A stretch of 64,000 nucleotides of DNA from the NCBI GenBank assembly GCA_003999685.1, contig CP021223.1, positions 1,178,001-1,242,000 of the forward strand, in the 5' to 3' direction. The position numbers and the translations under genes are program-made. The notes beneath the pieces are model-generated. The model was given only the letters and a program-made list of their open reading frames with translations, ran no database searches and was not told the DNA's origin. Shown here one piece after another: positions 16,885 to 29,160 of the stretch; the first letter of the stretch is position 1, and every line of letters begins with the position of its first letter. The stretch comes from Taiwanofungus camphoratus (taxonomy: Eukaryota; Basidiomycota; Agaricomycetes; Polyporales; Taiwanofungaceae).

Positions 16885-18658
16885 TTTCGGCTCAAGCCTC
16901 CCGAGCCTGCATGGAAATGCCTTCTGCACGACATAACTCCATGCATCCTAGGTGCCACTTCTGTCGTGTGTGCATCTTGACTATCTTTGCTCTTCTGAAC
17001 GGACGATCTTACTTTTATGATCTAAGTTGTTGTTTGTATGTAATTTTGCCGAAAGCTACCTTTTGTGTATAATACGGCTCGCTTGATCTAACGAAGGTCT
17101 ATCAACGTGTTCAGGGTGGTCGAAAAGAGAGCAACTCATGGTGACCACGCAGATCATGACTGAAGTTCGTGGGCATTTAGAGTTTCGGCGGCATAGATTG
17201 GTTCTTTCAAGTATTATAATAGTCTAAATTAGTTCTGCTGGTTAACTCTGGCGGATAGACAACTAAATGCAGCGGTGTTGCAGACGTAAAGGTACATAAC
17301 TTGACGACATGACGAGTGGTACTTAGACAGATCTCCCCCAGCTAATATGTCGCCTAATTACAATTTTAAGCTTTCCATCACCTAGCTTTGATGAATCGCA
17401 ACCAGTAGACATTTAGAGTGGTTTCCAAGGTACAGAATGAAATCGAAGTTCATAACCTCCACACAAGATATAGTTATTCTCGAACACGTTCCAGCAACGC
17501 GACAATAGCGTGTTGCTGCGGAGTGACGCGCTTGAACTATGGGTTAAACCGACCACATCGGGTGTCACATAACCAGCGGTTCAATGCGCCTTGAAAGAGA
17601 GCTTGAAGACGCGGATAATCTACCTGCCATGGGAAATGCAGTATGTCTCCTACATCATGGCCTGACTCACAAATGTTACTTTCCGTAGTATCATTGACAG
17701 ATCATCACTAATCATCTCCATGAACAGCGCGCTCAGAAAGGTACGACATACCTATAAGTCCAATCCATGCCGGGATTAACTAGCAACAACCCTTTGTTGT
17801 TAGAGTACACTGGCATGACAAGTTGAGAAGCATATTCCCTTATCTCGCAGTGAACACACCATTTGGCAATCAATGTCGTAAAGCAATGACGATCGAAAAG
17901 TGTCACTATACGGCCACGAGATATCTGATTTTTGCTGAATAACTAGAGTCAAACAAGCGCCTCGTGAAATCTTAGTGTGGGACGTCTCGATCATGTCAAG
18001 CCCTGCGTGAGATAAGACGTGATACGCCCGTTCTGCTCCCACTGCTGTAGACAAACACGTACATTTGGGAGCCGAGCGAGAAGGCATGTTTGGGTCGCCT
18101 TCTAGACAATGGATCAGAACTACAGTGCAGACTGTGCGAATACGCCATGTCGCATCACTTAATAGCGAGGTATTGATAAGCCGTCAGTACTCATCGAAAA
18201 TCCATTGGAGAAGCAGAGATATTGGTATTGGTCGTCGACTTGAAGAGTGGTGTTTTAGATGTACCACTGTCAACCATGGACGGGGCGCCCAGTTCTGTTG
18301 CTATGAAAGGAATGTATAATTCCATTGATTAGTGAAGTAGACTTGTCTTGTAGTTATGTGGTGCAAGTATTGTCCAACTTGGGCATTAGTGTTCAAAGTG
18401 AAAGTTGAATATCACAGAATATCTCGGAGATAACCGATGGCCTCCGAGAAAGGCAACCCTTATGGAATGTGAACTTGATATTCGCGAATAGCTGGTACAT
18501 GGTTAGTTGAATAGCAGGATTCGAGCCACAAACACTGGTACATTTACTTCATGCTATCAATGCGGACACCAAGACAATGACCTGCTCATCATTGTAAGTT
18601 ATGGTGGCGATAAGCAGGGATACATATTCAAAGTTCATCGTGAGATAAAATACTCTCT
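16885..18658. other. Convergent spacer
   Basis: 1.8 kb between the ends of the kinase and chitinase genes. Only short overlapping open stretches (the largest about 95 codons), no motif, no repeat. I see nothing definite in it. Confidence 0.55.
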
Positions 18659-20391
18659 TTACTCCATCCTATTCCTCAAATTGTCGAATTGACTTCCCTC
18701 GTATGTCAGCCAATTAGGGCTGTCGTCCAGCTTGCCCATCGCTTCTTTTACGACCGCGACCAAACTCCTGCCAGGCTGCGCCTCTTTCCCAGGCCCACCC
18801 TCCATTCCCTCCCTTTGACTTCCCTTGTCTCCGCTCAACTCCCAGAACATGCTTCCACCCAGACCTTCTCTCTTGATCCAGTCACCCTTCCACATCCCTA
18901 CCTCTTCTGAATCAAAACTGACCATCTCCTTAGTCTGGTAATTATAAGACCAACTGGCGAGCGCTTGCTCGTCTCGGAACATGTATGATCCTGGGAGAGG
19001 GAGAGCACGGTAATCATACACCCCCTGCTCCCAGCTGCCCGTTCCAATGCCTTGGAAAGGTCGGCCGGGCCCTTCCGTGTTCATAAAGCTTCGACCATAT
19101 AGTGGAATGCCAAGGACAATCTTGCTACGCTGCACGCCTTGGGATACATACCACTGTATAGACTGAGATGAATTGATAGGCCCTCCGAAAATATTGGCTT
19201 GATGATTAGCAATCTGATCCCATGAGCCAGCTGCGATTGTCGTGAGAATCAGTGTCGACTACGACGGCACAGACTATCTATCACTTACAGTAATCATAAG
19301 CCATCATATTCCAGAAGTCGAGATATCGATCCATTTCTGGGACATGTAGTTTCTGATAATTGTCCGGGCCACACGGTGCAGCAATCTGAAGCCTAATGTA
19401 AGCGTGCATAACAGTAACATCGGCCTCTTGGATACATACTGTGAGGACGAACTTATAGTCGATGCCCTTCCTTCTCGCATGTGCATCCAAACCTTCTCTC
19501 AATTCCCTCAGAAGGGCCACGTAACCTCTAGCTTGATCGTCGTTTTGTGGATATTCATAATCGATATCCAATCCATCCAGCCCGTTATCTTCCAATATTC
19601 TAATAGCTGACGCGACGAACTTCGATCTCAAAGCAGGAGAGATCACTACAGGGTGGAACGTCGGGGAATATGTCCAACCCCCGATGGACAGGAGTACTTT
19701 CAGATGACGTTTCTGTTTCTTCAATTTATAAAGAGCTTTAAAATTGCCGTACAAGTTCTTGCCGCTGTCATTCCAGGAATCATCAGCGTAGTGAATTTCC
19801 TGGTCCGCCCACGTATCCGATAAAAAGACTTCTCCTGTGTCTCCCTTGATATTTGCGAATGCGTAAAGAATGTGGCTAACTTCGATGAGCTTGCAGTTGT
19901 GCACTCTGATAGACTGAACTCACGTCAAGTTCTCAGCCGGAATCAACGAGGGAGGGAACTTTCTTCCGTAGATTCCCCTACCAGATACAGTGAGTACAAG
20001 CCACAAAAGGCACAGAGCAACCGTCACCAGTTAACAAAACTGAGAATTCCAAAAGTCAACAGCCTAATTAAGAAAGAGAATACACCAGTGCATACTATCC
20101 AACACTGTATTTCCCACTGCTCATTATTATATCTGGGCTGTCGCCAGGTGCAGCTGAAGTGATCGTTCCTTCCTTCGCCGGAGGAGCCTGCTGCGCTTCT
20201 TTGCCCGTATTCTTCTGTACGGACCACTGACCGGCTTTATACGCTGCTAGTGCGACGAAGCAAAACGTCACGGCAAGTAAAAGTAACCGCCGTACTGAGG
20301 GATAGTGAGGATGTACTTTGGGAGCCGATTCTGAACTGTTCTGGTCTAAGTCAGTTGGCACAGGTTCATATGATGGCGAAGGGCCAGGCAT
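18659..20391 (-). CDS. GH18 chitinase with N-terminal membrane anchor
   Basis: Hydrolyses beta-1,4 bonds in chitin; about 490 residues. The first ~35 residues are polar, followed by one hydrophobic segment (LLLLAVTFCFVALAAYKAG) with no obvious cleavage site. It is therefore probably a type II signal anchor with the enzyme outside the plasma membrane or in the secretory lumen. The GH18 barrel begins at VGYFVNWGIYGRKF, continues THILYAFANI and LLSIGGWTYSP, and carries the catalytic DxxDxDxE as GLDGLDIDYEYP near 19570. It goes on with MMAYDY, GIPLYGRSF and the late Trp motif GGSMFWELSGD. The core motif VGYFVNWGIYGR needs a 12-nt microexon (20028-20039). No chitin-binding module is visible. Start chosen at the first ATG (20391). 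Probably acts in wall remodelling or recycling. Confidence 0.9.
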
Positions 20392-22717
20392 CACGGTTCC
20401 GCGGGCGCTCGACGCTGAACTTTTGTTACGAGGCTACCAGCAGCCCAGTAACGCAACTTTTTCAGTATTTCGTCTCCCGTTGCGTCCCCACGCCCCGATC
20501 CGTCTCGAACTTTTTTTGACGAGAAGCGCTTTTCGTTTAGCACCTCCTCAAATTTTATAGAGCTTGAATTTTGCGAGGAGAGAGATTCCGAGAGAGATGA
20601 AGCGTTGCAACAGTAATGCAACCATTCACCGAGCGCATGTCACGGAGTAAGTCACGGTGCCAAATTTGGTAGCCTGCTATAAGCGCATGCCGCTCGCGGC
20701 GGCTGTCAGAGCCTGTCACACAGGAGAAATGTCTATGGCGATTATTTATATGCTATGTGTCTGTGTAAAATGTGAGAACAGCCGAGCCTTCAATAGCGCT
20801 GCAAACAATTGTTGAAATGATTTTTGCTTACATCTATCTACAAAATTTTTCTGTGATCAGACGACTTGACAGCATATTTAGATACTTAAGTGTGTATCCC
20901 ATGGGATTTATCAGATTTTTAGAGGGAGAGGAAGGGACGCAATCCACGGAATTGCGATAACTGATAGTACATTCTCGTCACGTGACTACAGACGCGTCGA
21001 AGCAGTCATAAATTGTCGAAGCACGCCGATACCTCCCGGATGCAATGTGGAAATGGGATCCCAGACTAGTCAACGGGAAAGAGAATGCAACTCTATATTG
21101 GGATGACATTTCGTGGTTATTCACGCGAAAACGCCGTATACAAGGCGCCTTCGGAAAATCCGCTGTGATCACCCGTCCGGATAATGTTTCGGCGTCGGTA
21201 CAACCGGACGGGACAGCGCCGAACGGGGACATTTAGGCTTTCCCCAGAGTGCGCGGGCATTTAGCACCAGACGGCGTGTCAATTACTTCTTGAAGATAAA
21301 TATACTCAACCATCCGTAGAGCTCGTGTGATCAGCAAGGACTCGACGGCCCGAACAGCATGTAGAGGCGACGCGATGAATCTTCAATGGCATGTCACCCT
21401 CCAGGCCTTTCCTTCGAGAGCAACACGATCGATAGGTAGTGAGCCTGTGCACCGCCCCTAAGCACAACGACGTGAGGCAAGCCATCGTCGTTGAAAGGGG
21501 TGGGACAGTCTCCAATTGCAAATTGCGGCACGTACCGATGTCAGACCTGCGGCTGTCTTGGAGGTCAAAATCGGGGTAATTGCTCCCTGCAGCCCTTGGT
21601 CCCGCATCAAGCACCGCCCGTGAGCGTGTTGTTCCAAGGCTTGCAGCAGAGCATCACGGAGTCACTACGACGTGCTGGTTGCTCGCCAGAGTCGGCATGA
21701 TGATGGAAGCGAGCACGCTTGATGCAGCCGTGGAAAGTACCATAGACGGTCTGCAGGAAATGGGGGCCGTCGGAGAAGCTGCCAGTGAGGACTTGGCACA
21801 TGCCATGATCGTTGAGGTACTGGCATGCGCCCTGTGCAATGAATAGTTTGCATCTGGTAAAACGCTCAGCAAAAACTACGCTGTGCGTGGTGAAGCGTTG
21901 TCAAAAAAAATCCAAAACAAAAAGTAGGAACTGTCAAAGAAAAACTTGGCTGAACTTTCGCCAAACAGGTACACACCGTGTTTAGTAGTCCTGACTGGCG
22001 AGGGAAAGTGTTAGATGCGTTACTGCAACTCCAAGATGTGGATATCTGATTTATGACATCCTTGAACGTCTCACCCCGTGATCAAGAATGTCTGAGACAA
22101 AAGATACCTCGTCGCCAGGTGCATGGTCCTGTCTTGAACATCCATCACCCTTACATCGCCTCTCAAGTCAGGGTTGGCGGTAACAGCATCGTGCAAGGAC
22201 AACATGTATCAAGGAAATAGATAACCAGAAACATGGGCAAACGGCCTCACCGACGTTGCTTTCAGGACTATACGAGACGAATCATCCCGAAAATGCGTTA
22301 AATTCAGACTCAGTATTCGCCGGCAAGGAGGAATGGCTCTGAAGAGTAAATAGCGGAGGTAGGGCATCTGTAAACTTGCGGCGGCTCAAGGAGACCGCAA
22401 GGGCAGCCGGCACAGCTCTAGCATCTTTGTCGTAGTCGTTCATGCCAACTAGCATCGTGAAGCATTGGTGTATGCTGCAAAGAAGAAACGTATAGTTAAT
22501 CAATGCATCTGAGCAAAATGTCGCCTACAGCACTCACTGTCACACACCGACGAGTAAAACTCGGGAAAACGCCAGCGTCCCTAGTATCGATCGTGTGTGA
22601 AAGTCTGCGAAGAAAATTAGGCGCGCACCGGTAAACGGGATATGCCCGAGAAAACATGATACAAGATGTGTAATGTCGTGCTACAATATTTCATGCTTAT
22701 GTCTACACCATGAGTAC
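20392..22717. other. 2.3 kb spacer
   Basis: Holds the chitinase promoter and the 3' side of the NFKBIL1-like gene. Short open stretches at 21045-21236 and 21580-21846 and a minus-strand one at 22282-22503 show no recognisable motif. A and T runs near 21900 are the only compositional feature. Confidence 0.5.
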
Positions 22718-24926
22718 TCAGCCTCCCTTGACCTCTCTCCACAACGGAGTCAAAGCTTGTGCTACAGTATTTGCTGCCACCTCCAGACAGTCTCGTAATT
22801 CAATGTCTTCCACGCTTTTCAAGAGGCCTCTTGCTCTCCACCGATCAGGATGGAATCGCTTGTGACTTTTCTCCACGAAGGTCTTGTAGTCTTGGGCCCG
22901 CAGATGAGGTTTCACAGCGTTGAAGAATGCTTCAACGGCTGTCCAATCAACGTCTTCTACTGTGAGAGTAGCCGGGGTGTGCAAGACAGGCCACGGGACG
23001 ATTTCGAAAGTGACGGGGTCGGAAGGTGTAAACTTTGACGTGTCGAATGTCTCGCAAAGCAACTTGTACCGTTCGAGGGCGCGTTGTGTAGTCCAAGGGC
23101 CAGAAGTCCATCGCTCGTGCTGCTGCTGCCTCCGTCGCCGCTCCTGTTCCTTCTCTCGTTCCGCCCTTTCCCTAGCCGCCCTCGCCCTCAGCTCTGCCTC
23201 AGCCTGTTCTGTCTCCCGTCTTCGTCGTCGGTCCTCCGCCTGAGTCGCTCTCCTTTGCTCTTCTTCCTTCTTCGCCCGCCGTGCCTCTTCTGCCGCCCGC
23301 TCGCGTTCCATCCGTTTCCTCGCTGCTTCTTCCCACAGCGGCTTATCTTTCTCCAATTCAGCAAGCTTTCGTTGGGACTCCTCGATAGCAGCTCGACGCA
23401 TTGCTTCTTCGTCGATCTCACTCGCATTAGCGCCCGACCGAACTTCTGCACGACTATTGATGCCTACGACCATGGGTTCAATATACAGCGTTGATTAGTG
23501 TCAGGATCCTACCGTTACGACGGATTTTCTCCGCAAGGTCCTCCGGTACATCCGCTAGAATGTCGTTTAAGAAAGTTTGGTGTTGTGTCTCGTTCCATAA
23601 ATTGGCTCGCTCCTTGTATTGTTCCCTCATTCTTCTCTCGCGCTCGGCACGCCTCTCTTTCAGTTCACGTCTAGCCGACGTTGGCGAAAACAGTCGTGGG
23701 CGCTTGCTCTTCTGCTGTTCCGTAGTTTCTGGTGCACGTCGATCAACATCATCAGGTCGAGATGAGCCATTACGCGCGGAGAGTTCATCGGTTGGCGAAA
23801 CTAGTGCTCAGTCAGTTACTTAAGCTAAGACATTGCAAGGCAGACGAACACACTTTTCCGTTTTGTCGTAGTCGGACATGGAAAGTTTCCCGAACGTCCG
23901 TTGAGATTGGCTTTTGATACCGTTGGCTCGTCATCTTCCATAGTGAGATCGATCATCTCTTGGTCTTTTTCTGATAATTCGGAGGCCATTTTTGTTCTGG
24001 TTGCTATCTTTTCTCTCCTAAGCCTGCGCTTTTCTTCCGCCACTTTGCGCCGGTGCTGGAGGCGGGACCTGGGACCTATGCACCTTGCTGTCTTCGGTAA
24101 TCTACTGGATCCGGGAGAAATGCTGCCTGTGCGGCGTGCGCGAGTGAAACCGTCAACGATGATCTCTTCCACTTCGTCTATTTCATCGTCAGAGTCGGAG
24201 ATGTACTGCGGTCCTTCATTTCCGTCTTCACTTGAGTCATCAGAAATAGAAACGAACGTGCGGAATCTTTTGCGAAACTCCGGAGATAGTCTTTCATCCG
24301 AGGACGATGAGGGAAACCGACGTTTCGAATGGGGTGGTGGCGAACGATGCATTGTAGCAGCTGCGGCAGAAGGTAAATCGTGGAGACCGCCCCGATCTTT
24401 GCCTTTCTTCTTCGAGATGACAGTGAAGTTGGGTGGTGCTCGTACGAAACAGTCGTATTCCGGGTCAAGTTTGTAAACGTCCCACTGGTCTTGAGAGCAG
24501 TATATCATCTCACTGCAATCACATCAAATTCCCGGAGAAGGGTTCAGACTCACAATGAGACATATAGAACAATCTTTCTGCTCACCCACAGATCTCGACA
24601 GCCCTTGGCCAAGCCCCCTCGTTCTCTACACTCTCCTCCCTACGCGCGCGAGGCACGAAGCGCCAGAAGCTTTCGCCGCGCGGACCAGGAGTGGTCTCAA
24701 TAACGACGCGTTTCGGACGATATAAGTCTTTGTTTATGGATGACTGACGCATGCTTGTGGTGTTCCGACTGGAAGAAGCGGCAAGAGGGTGAAAGGACGC
24801 GAACGATAACGTGGAGCCCGGGACATGCAGCAGGCGCTCTGGCTGAGTCGGGTCAAGCTGACCAGGTACCGTACCAGAAATTGAGCGCGGTCCGGAAGAG
24901 TAGGAGGGCTCTGCGTTGGCAGGCAT
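22718..24926 (-). CDS. NFKBIL1-like protein with C-terminal HPD (J-like) domain
   Basis: About 650 residues in a few long exons, start MPANAEPSYSSG at 24926. The N-terminal third is disordered with acidic clusters (SDDSSEDGNEG) and basic clusters. The middle is a long charged Arg/Glu/Ala-rich coiled-coil region (about 23100-23450). The C-terminal ~100 residues contain VTFEIVPWPVLHTP, a helical stretch, then FVEKSHKRFHPDRWRARG and a helix ending LTPLWREVKGG. The order coiled coil, PWP, HPDR(W/F), then a final helix with QAL resembles the C-terminal half of animal and plant NFKBIL1 (IkappaBL); I see no ankyrin repeats. Human NFKBIL1 is nuclear; its function in fungi is unknown to me. HPD is the key triplet of J-domains, so a co-chaperone role is possible but unproven. 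Family assignment is from memory of the pattern. Confidence 0.75.
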
Positions 24927-25548
24927 GAGTACTTTAGGAATGAAGAGTTTTCTGTCTGAAGGTTCAATAATACTTTGCCATAGTCAACGTCCGGCCTAAG
25001 AAACCTACACGTGACCGGATCGCCACACGTCGCGCCCGCGCATGTTTTAATTTATGCTATTGGGAATTGGAGAACCGGTGGTCCCGTATAGGCACTTCAA
25101 GATGAACTCATCGTTTATTTGACATCAACTCGATGCAGTTATGAGTACGCAGTGCTAGTTTGAAGGACCTAAGGGCCACTTACGGTGATGGCTGAACCGA
25201 CTCGGAAATTGCCGCTTTAGACACTCCAAGCGTGTAGTAAGTACAACTCCGGAGCGACCTAAAGGTTGCGTTCAGCTTTTGTTCATACGAAAGCACTCAT
25301 TTAGTTGTAAGATCAGGTCAGGTAATACTGAAATGGCACGTAGTACTAGTATTTGTTTCGGCTGCATTCGTAATAGCAAGTTGGGACAATCATTCAGGTG
25401 ACGAAGTGACGAGTCAGAGGGTGACTTCCGGTCAGAGAGATTTGACTGCAGGTGACTCGCCGTGTTAGCGCATACAAGAGCATCTGAAGCACCTGCATGA
25501 CAGAAAAAGACAATTCAGAGCTGACTTTCTTGTCGTACTGCGGTCGTC
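24927..25548. other. Divergent promoter region
   Basis: 622 bases between the starts of the NFKBIL1-like gene and the GTPase gene. No long open frame or repeat; presumably both promoters. Confidence 0.55.
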
Positions 25549-28405
25549 ATGACTAGCCTACGGACATTTCAGAACGAGATAGACGAGATACAGCATCGAG
25601 AAGTCACCCGACAGCGAACGCAGGCCGCCCTCGAGCGAGGCAAGGAGAAGGAGAAAAAGCCAGCAGGTAAACTCATCGAAGTACAAGATCGCCCTGAGAC
25701 TAGTGTACCATCCGGGGGCACAAATCCGGAGTCTTCGGATGTCGATGAGGAGATTCAGGTAAATATTCTTACCATGGATCGGCATCGATTGCGACCGACT
25801 GACCGTCATTCATAGGCATTACTTTTGTCGCAGACTCCGTCTAATCACGACCGAGCGCGGGATATAATTGCCTCTCTTTTAACGCGACATAGGGGAGAAT
25901 ACGTCTTTCGAATAGGCGCACATCCTCCACATTCTAGGTTGTTCACGGGAGAACCTGTGATAGCGAGCGATGGGTGGCGTGGAGTAGCACGTACTGAGGC
26001 AGAGCTGGATGCTTTGCAACAAGAAATCGCCCAGGTAGTAGATGAAGTTGGCGGCAAGGTACTTTTGTTACTATGTTTAACATATACAGTGTTGACCGGC
26101 AAGGGAAGACTACTGTGCTGTTTAATACAAGATCAATCCATCCTCGAGCGACACTCTTATTACGGCTGCCCCCTACAGATGTGTCCTTGACCCCCGAAGT
26201 CCGCTGCGCGGTTGTAGGAAATGTGGATAGCGGGAAGTCGACAACTCTGGGAGTCCTTACAAGAGGTATTGCAAGTCGCTTTGTGAAGTGGCCAAATCCT
26301 TGATCATCATGTCTAGGGGCTCTTGACGATGGAAGAGGTCGTGCTCGAGTCAGCCTATTCCGACACAAACACGAGATTGAGAGTGGGCGGACGTCCAGCG
26401 TTGGCATGGAGGTAATCGCTTCCTGAGTTTCTATAAAATTATCACAGTCTGATGTAACAATGCAATGTTGCAGATCTTAGGGTTTGACCCCTCTGGCGCA
26501 CCCATTCTTCCCTCCACTGCGTACTCAAGTGACCTTGAAGTCATCAGGCATGAAAAGATGGGCTGGGAAGAAATCTCCGTGCAAGCAGCCAAGATCATCT
26601 CATTCATTGGTGAGACTCATGTCCTTGCCCGTTGTCTTCAGCTGAGGTGCAGCTTGCATTCAGACTTAGCGGGTCACGAGCGGTATCTAAAGACTACCCT
26701 GTACGGTCTGACCTCCGGCGCACCTTCGTGCGTGATCCTCATCGTAGGAGCAAATGCTGGGCTCATCGGTATGTCGAAGGAGCACCTTGCCATAGCACTT
26801 GCGTTGAGTGTACCCGTGATTGTTTGTATAACCAAGGTAAGTTAAGTAAGTTAAGCCGTCAGTCGCGTGCTTCAACCGATTTATCAATGCATCAGATTGA
26901 CATGACCCCGCCGAATGTTTTGTCAAAAACAATTGAACAGGTGACCAAGATTATGAAGAGTCCTGGCTGCAGGTATGTCGTTGCGGACTAGGTCCAAAAG
27001 AAATACCTACTGAAAGGAGGTGTCACTATACGTCATCACAAGGAAGACACCCATCTTTGTCAATTCTTCTGAGATAGCTGTGGAAGTATCGCAGGTACTC
27101 GCCAAAGAGCGGTAAGTCACGTCTCGCAGTACTGGTCGGTCTGAGCTTCATAAAAATGCAGGATATGCCCTATTTTCCGGCTCTCCAATGTGACGGGTGA
27201 AGGTCTCGATTTTGTAAGCACTTTTCTCCCTAACTCACCATTCAAAATTGGTCAATGATCTTGGCTCCTGCAAGCTTCGTACATTCCTCAATCTGCTACC
27301 TGCGAGTGAAAGCGACAGTGACAAGTATGTGGTCGATCAACCGTTAGAGGTAGCCGAGCTACCCCCTCTTCCTTGGTTTATATTCTCACGACCTTCACGT
27401 GTGATATTGTAGTATTCGGTCACAGAAGTGTGGTAAGCCAATAAAGTGTCTAGTTGGAATGCATGCCATGACCACTTCAATTATCATTTGGTGTATCAAG
27501 GTCTGTACCGTATGTTGGAACCGTTGTCGACGGTATTCTCAACAGCGGGGCCATCAAGACCGGTGATGCAATCCTATTAGGCCCAGACTCCAACGGTAAT
27601 TTCCAGAGCACGGCTGTGAAGAGCATACAGCGAAAACGGTTGGGCGTTGCTTCACATCCTCTCTATTAGCTGATTGATTATCATGAATAAAACTCGACTC
27701 AGGGCGCCGGTAAGCAGTGCTGAAGCTGGGCAGTGTGTATCGCTTGCCCTGAAACGTGTACGGAAATCTGCTGTCCGCAAAGGCATGGTGATAGTACACA
27801 AGACGGATGTACCGCCCAAAGGTAAGGGACGTGCGCCAATCGCCTAAGAACCATACAATTTGACCGGTTGCGTGTATTAGCCGTGCGGAGATTTGAGGGA
27901 CAAGTCCTCATCCTGTAGTAAGGATCCTGTCCTGTGTCGTTATAAATATGACATCTGAAGCTGCGCCCAGTCACAACACAACGTTACAGAAGAACTATCA
28001 GGTGCGTTCCATGGATGGCTCCCTCATCTCCGCCGTTGTCATAACTCGGTTCTTCCCATCAAGGCTATGCTTCACTGCGGCGTACGTTTAATTCTGCTGG
28101 TTGAATTAATTATCATCGGTCTCGCTGACAAGTTGGATTAATTTGTCTCTAGGCTGTACGTCAGACTGTTCGCATAGTTGCCATGGACCATCCCCAAGGT
28201 ATCTTGCGTACGGGCGACCGGGCTACCGTGACATTTGAGTTCATCGCACGTCCAGAGTTCATCAAAGAAGGAATGAAGCTGTTGTTCAGAGAGGGGAAGA
28301 CGAAGGTGAGGACCCCTCACTAATCCCATCTGTGTTATCAGGACGCAAATAGTGGCTCACGGCTTGTTCCAGGGCCTAGGCGTCATAACACGATTATTAT
28401 TATGA
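25549..28405 (+). CDS. GTPBP1/GTPBP2-like translational GTPase
   Basis: Predicted cytosolic GTPase of about 600 residues, cut into a dozen or more exons. After a charged N-terminus and a conserved lead-in ([20 protein letters not shown]), the G domain shows G1 [11 protein letters not shown] (26216), the post-G1 segment [17 protein letters not shown]3 [17 protein letters not shown] (26670), [20 protein letters not shown], and G4 TKID split by an intron at 26836. The DLAGHE form of G3 and the GMSKEHL segment are typical of GTPBP1/2 and not of EF-1alpha or Hbs1. EF-Tu-like domains II and III follow ([36 protein letters not shown]). The last exon encodes [10 protein letters not shown] and the stop at 28403-28405. 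Animal GTPBP1 binds aminoacyl-tRNA and acts in ribosome-associated quality control; a similar role here is inference. Confidence 0.88.
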
Positions 28406-29160
28406 TTCCGCGATATCTCCAGTGTGGTGATGTAGTCTTAGACGCTGTGTATTGTGGGCTTGTTGTGGTCTTGATGTGGCAGAATGCTTGTAGCATATTG
28501 TATGTGGTTCAGTTCCTGTACTGTCGTTCCTCGTCAGCATGACATTTCTGATATGTGGGTGAGAGCGGTCCAGCCCTTGTCTTTTCTGAAGTATCATACT
28601 GGAACTCTCAGTTCGATGAGAATTTGTGCAGTGCAATGCCATGAGCAGACGCGGTCATTATAGGTTATATTCAGCCATATCTAGGAAACTAATAGTTTGG
28701 ACAACTGACACATACTTGTGGCAATTGCGGCGGCTATGAAAGTCCACTAGCAGATAAGGGCCGGAGGTCAGCGAGTACAGTGTTTCGTCGACGATCACAG
28801 GTTGGAATATAAAGTAAAATAAGTAAGAATGCCAAGGTGGTTGAGGCCTGCTGCCCGCGAATATATAGAAAGTTGGCGACCTCCACAGATCCGGAGCGAA
28901 TCGTGGTTCCTACGTGACGACTACTTGGTAGGCGGCGCGCCCGCTTGTATTATCCTCAGGCGTTCTATCTCTGACGGCCATCTCACAATTGTATCGGGAT
29001 CCGGCGTCCACCTAAGGAGCAGCCGCTCGCTGAGGGCGCTGGCCACTTTACTGGGTCTAATCACGAGCTTTGACGAGGCCTGGACTATCGATTGAACTCT
29101 CGAGCATCAAGTACTGGGCAGTTGCTGCTGTTCCTTCTGGCTTGTAGGCATTCAACTCCA
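28406..29160. other. Spacer with an upstream open stretch
   Basis: An 88-codon open stretch (28829-29095) starts with ATG and ends 65 bases before the RING gene start. It has no recognised motif and may be an upstream reading frame in the 5' leader or chance. Otherwise nothing is visible. Confidence 0.45.
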
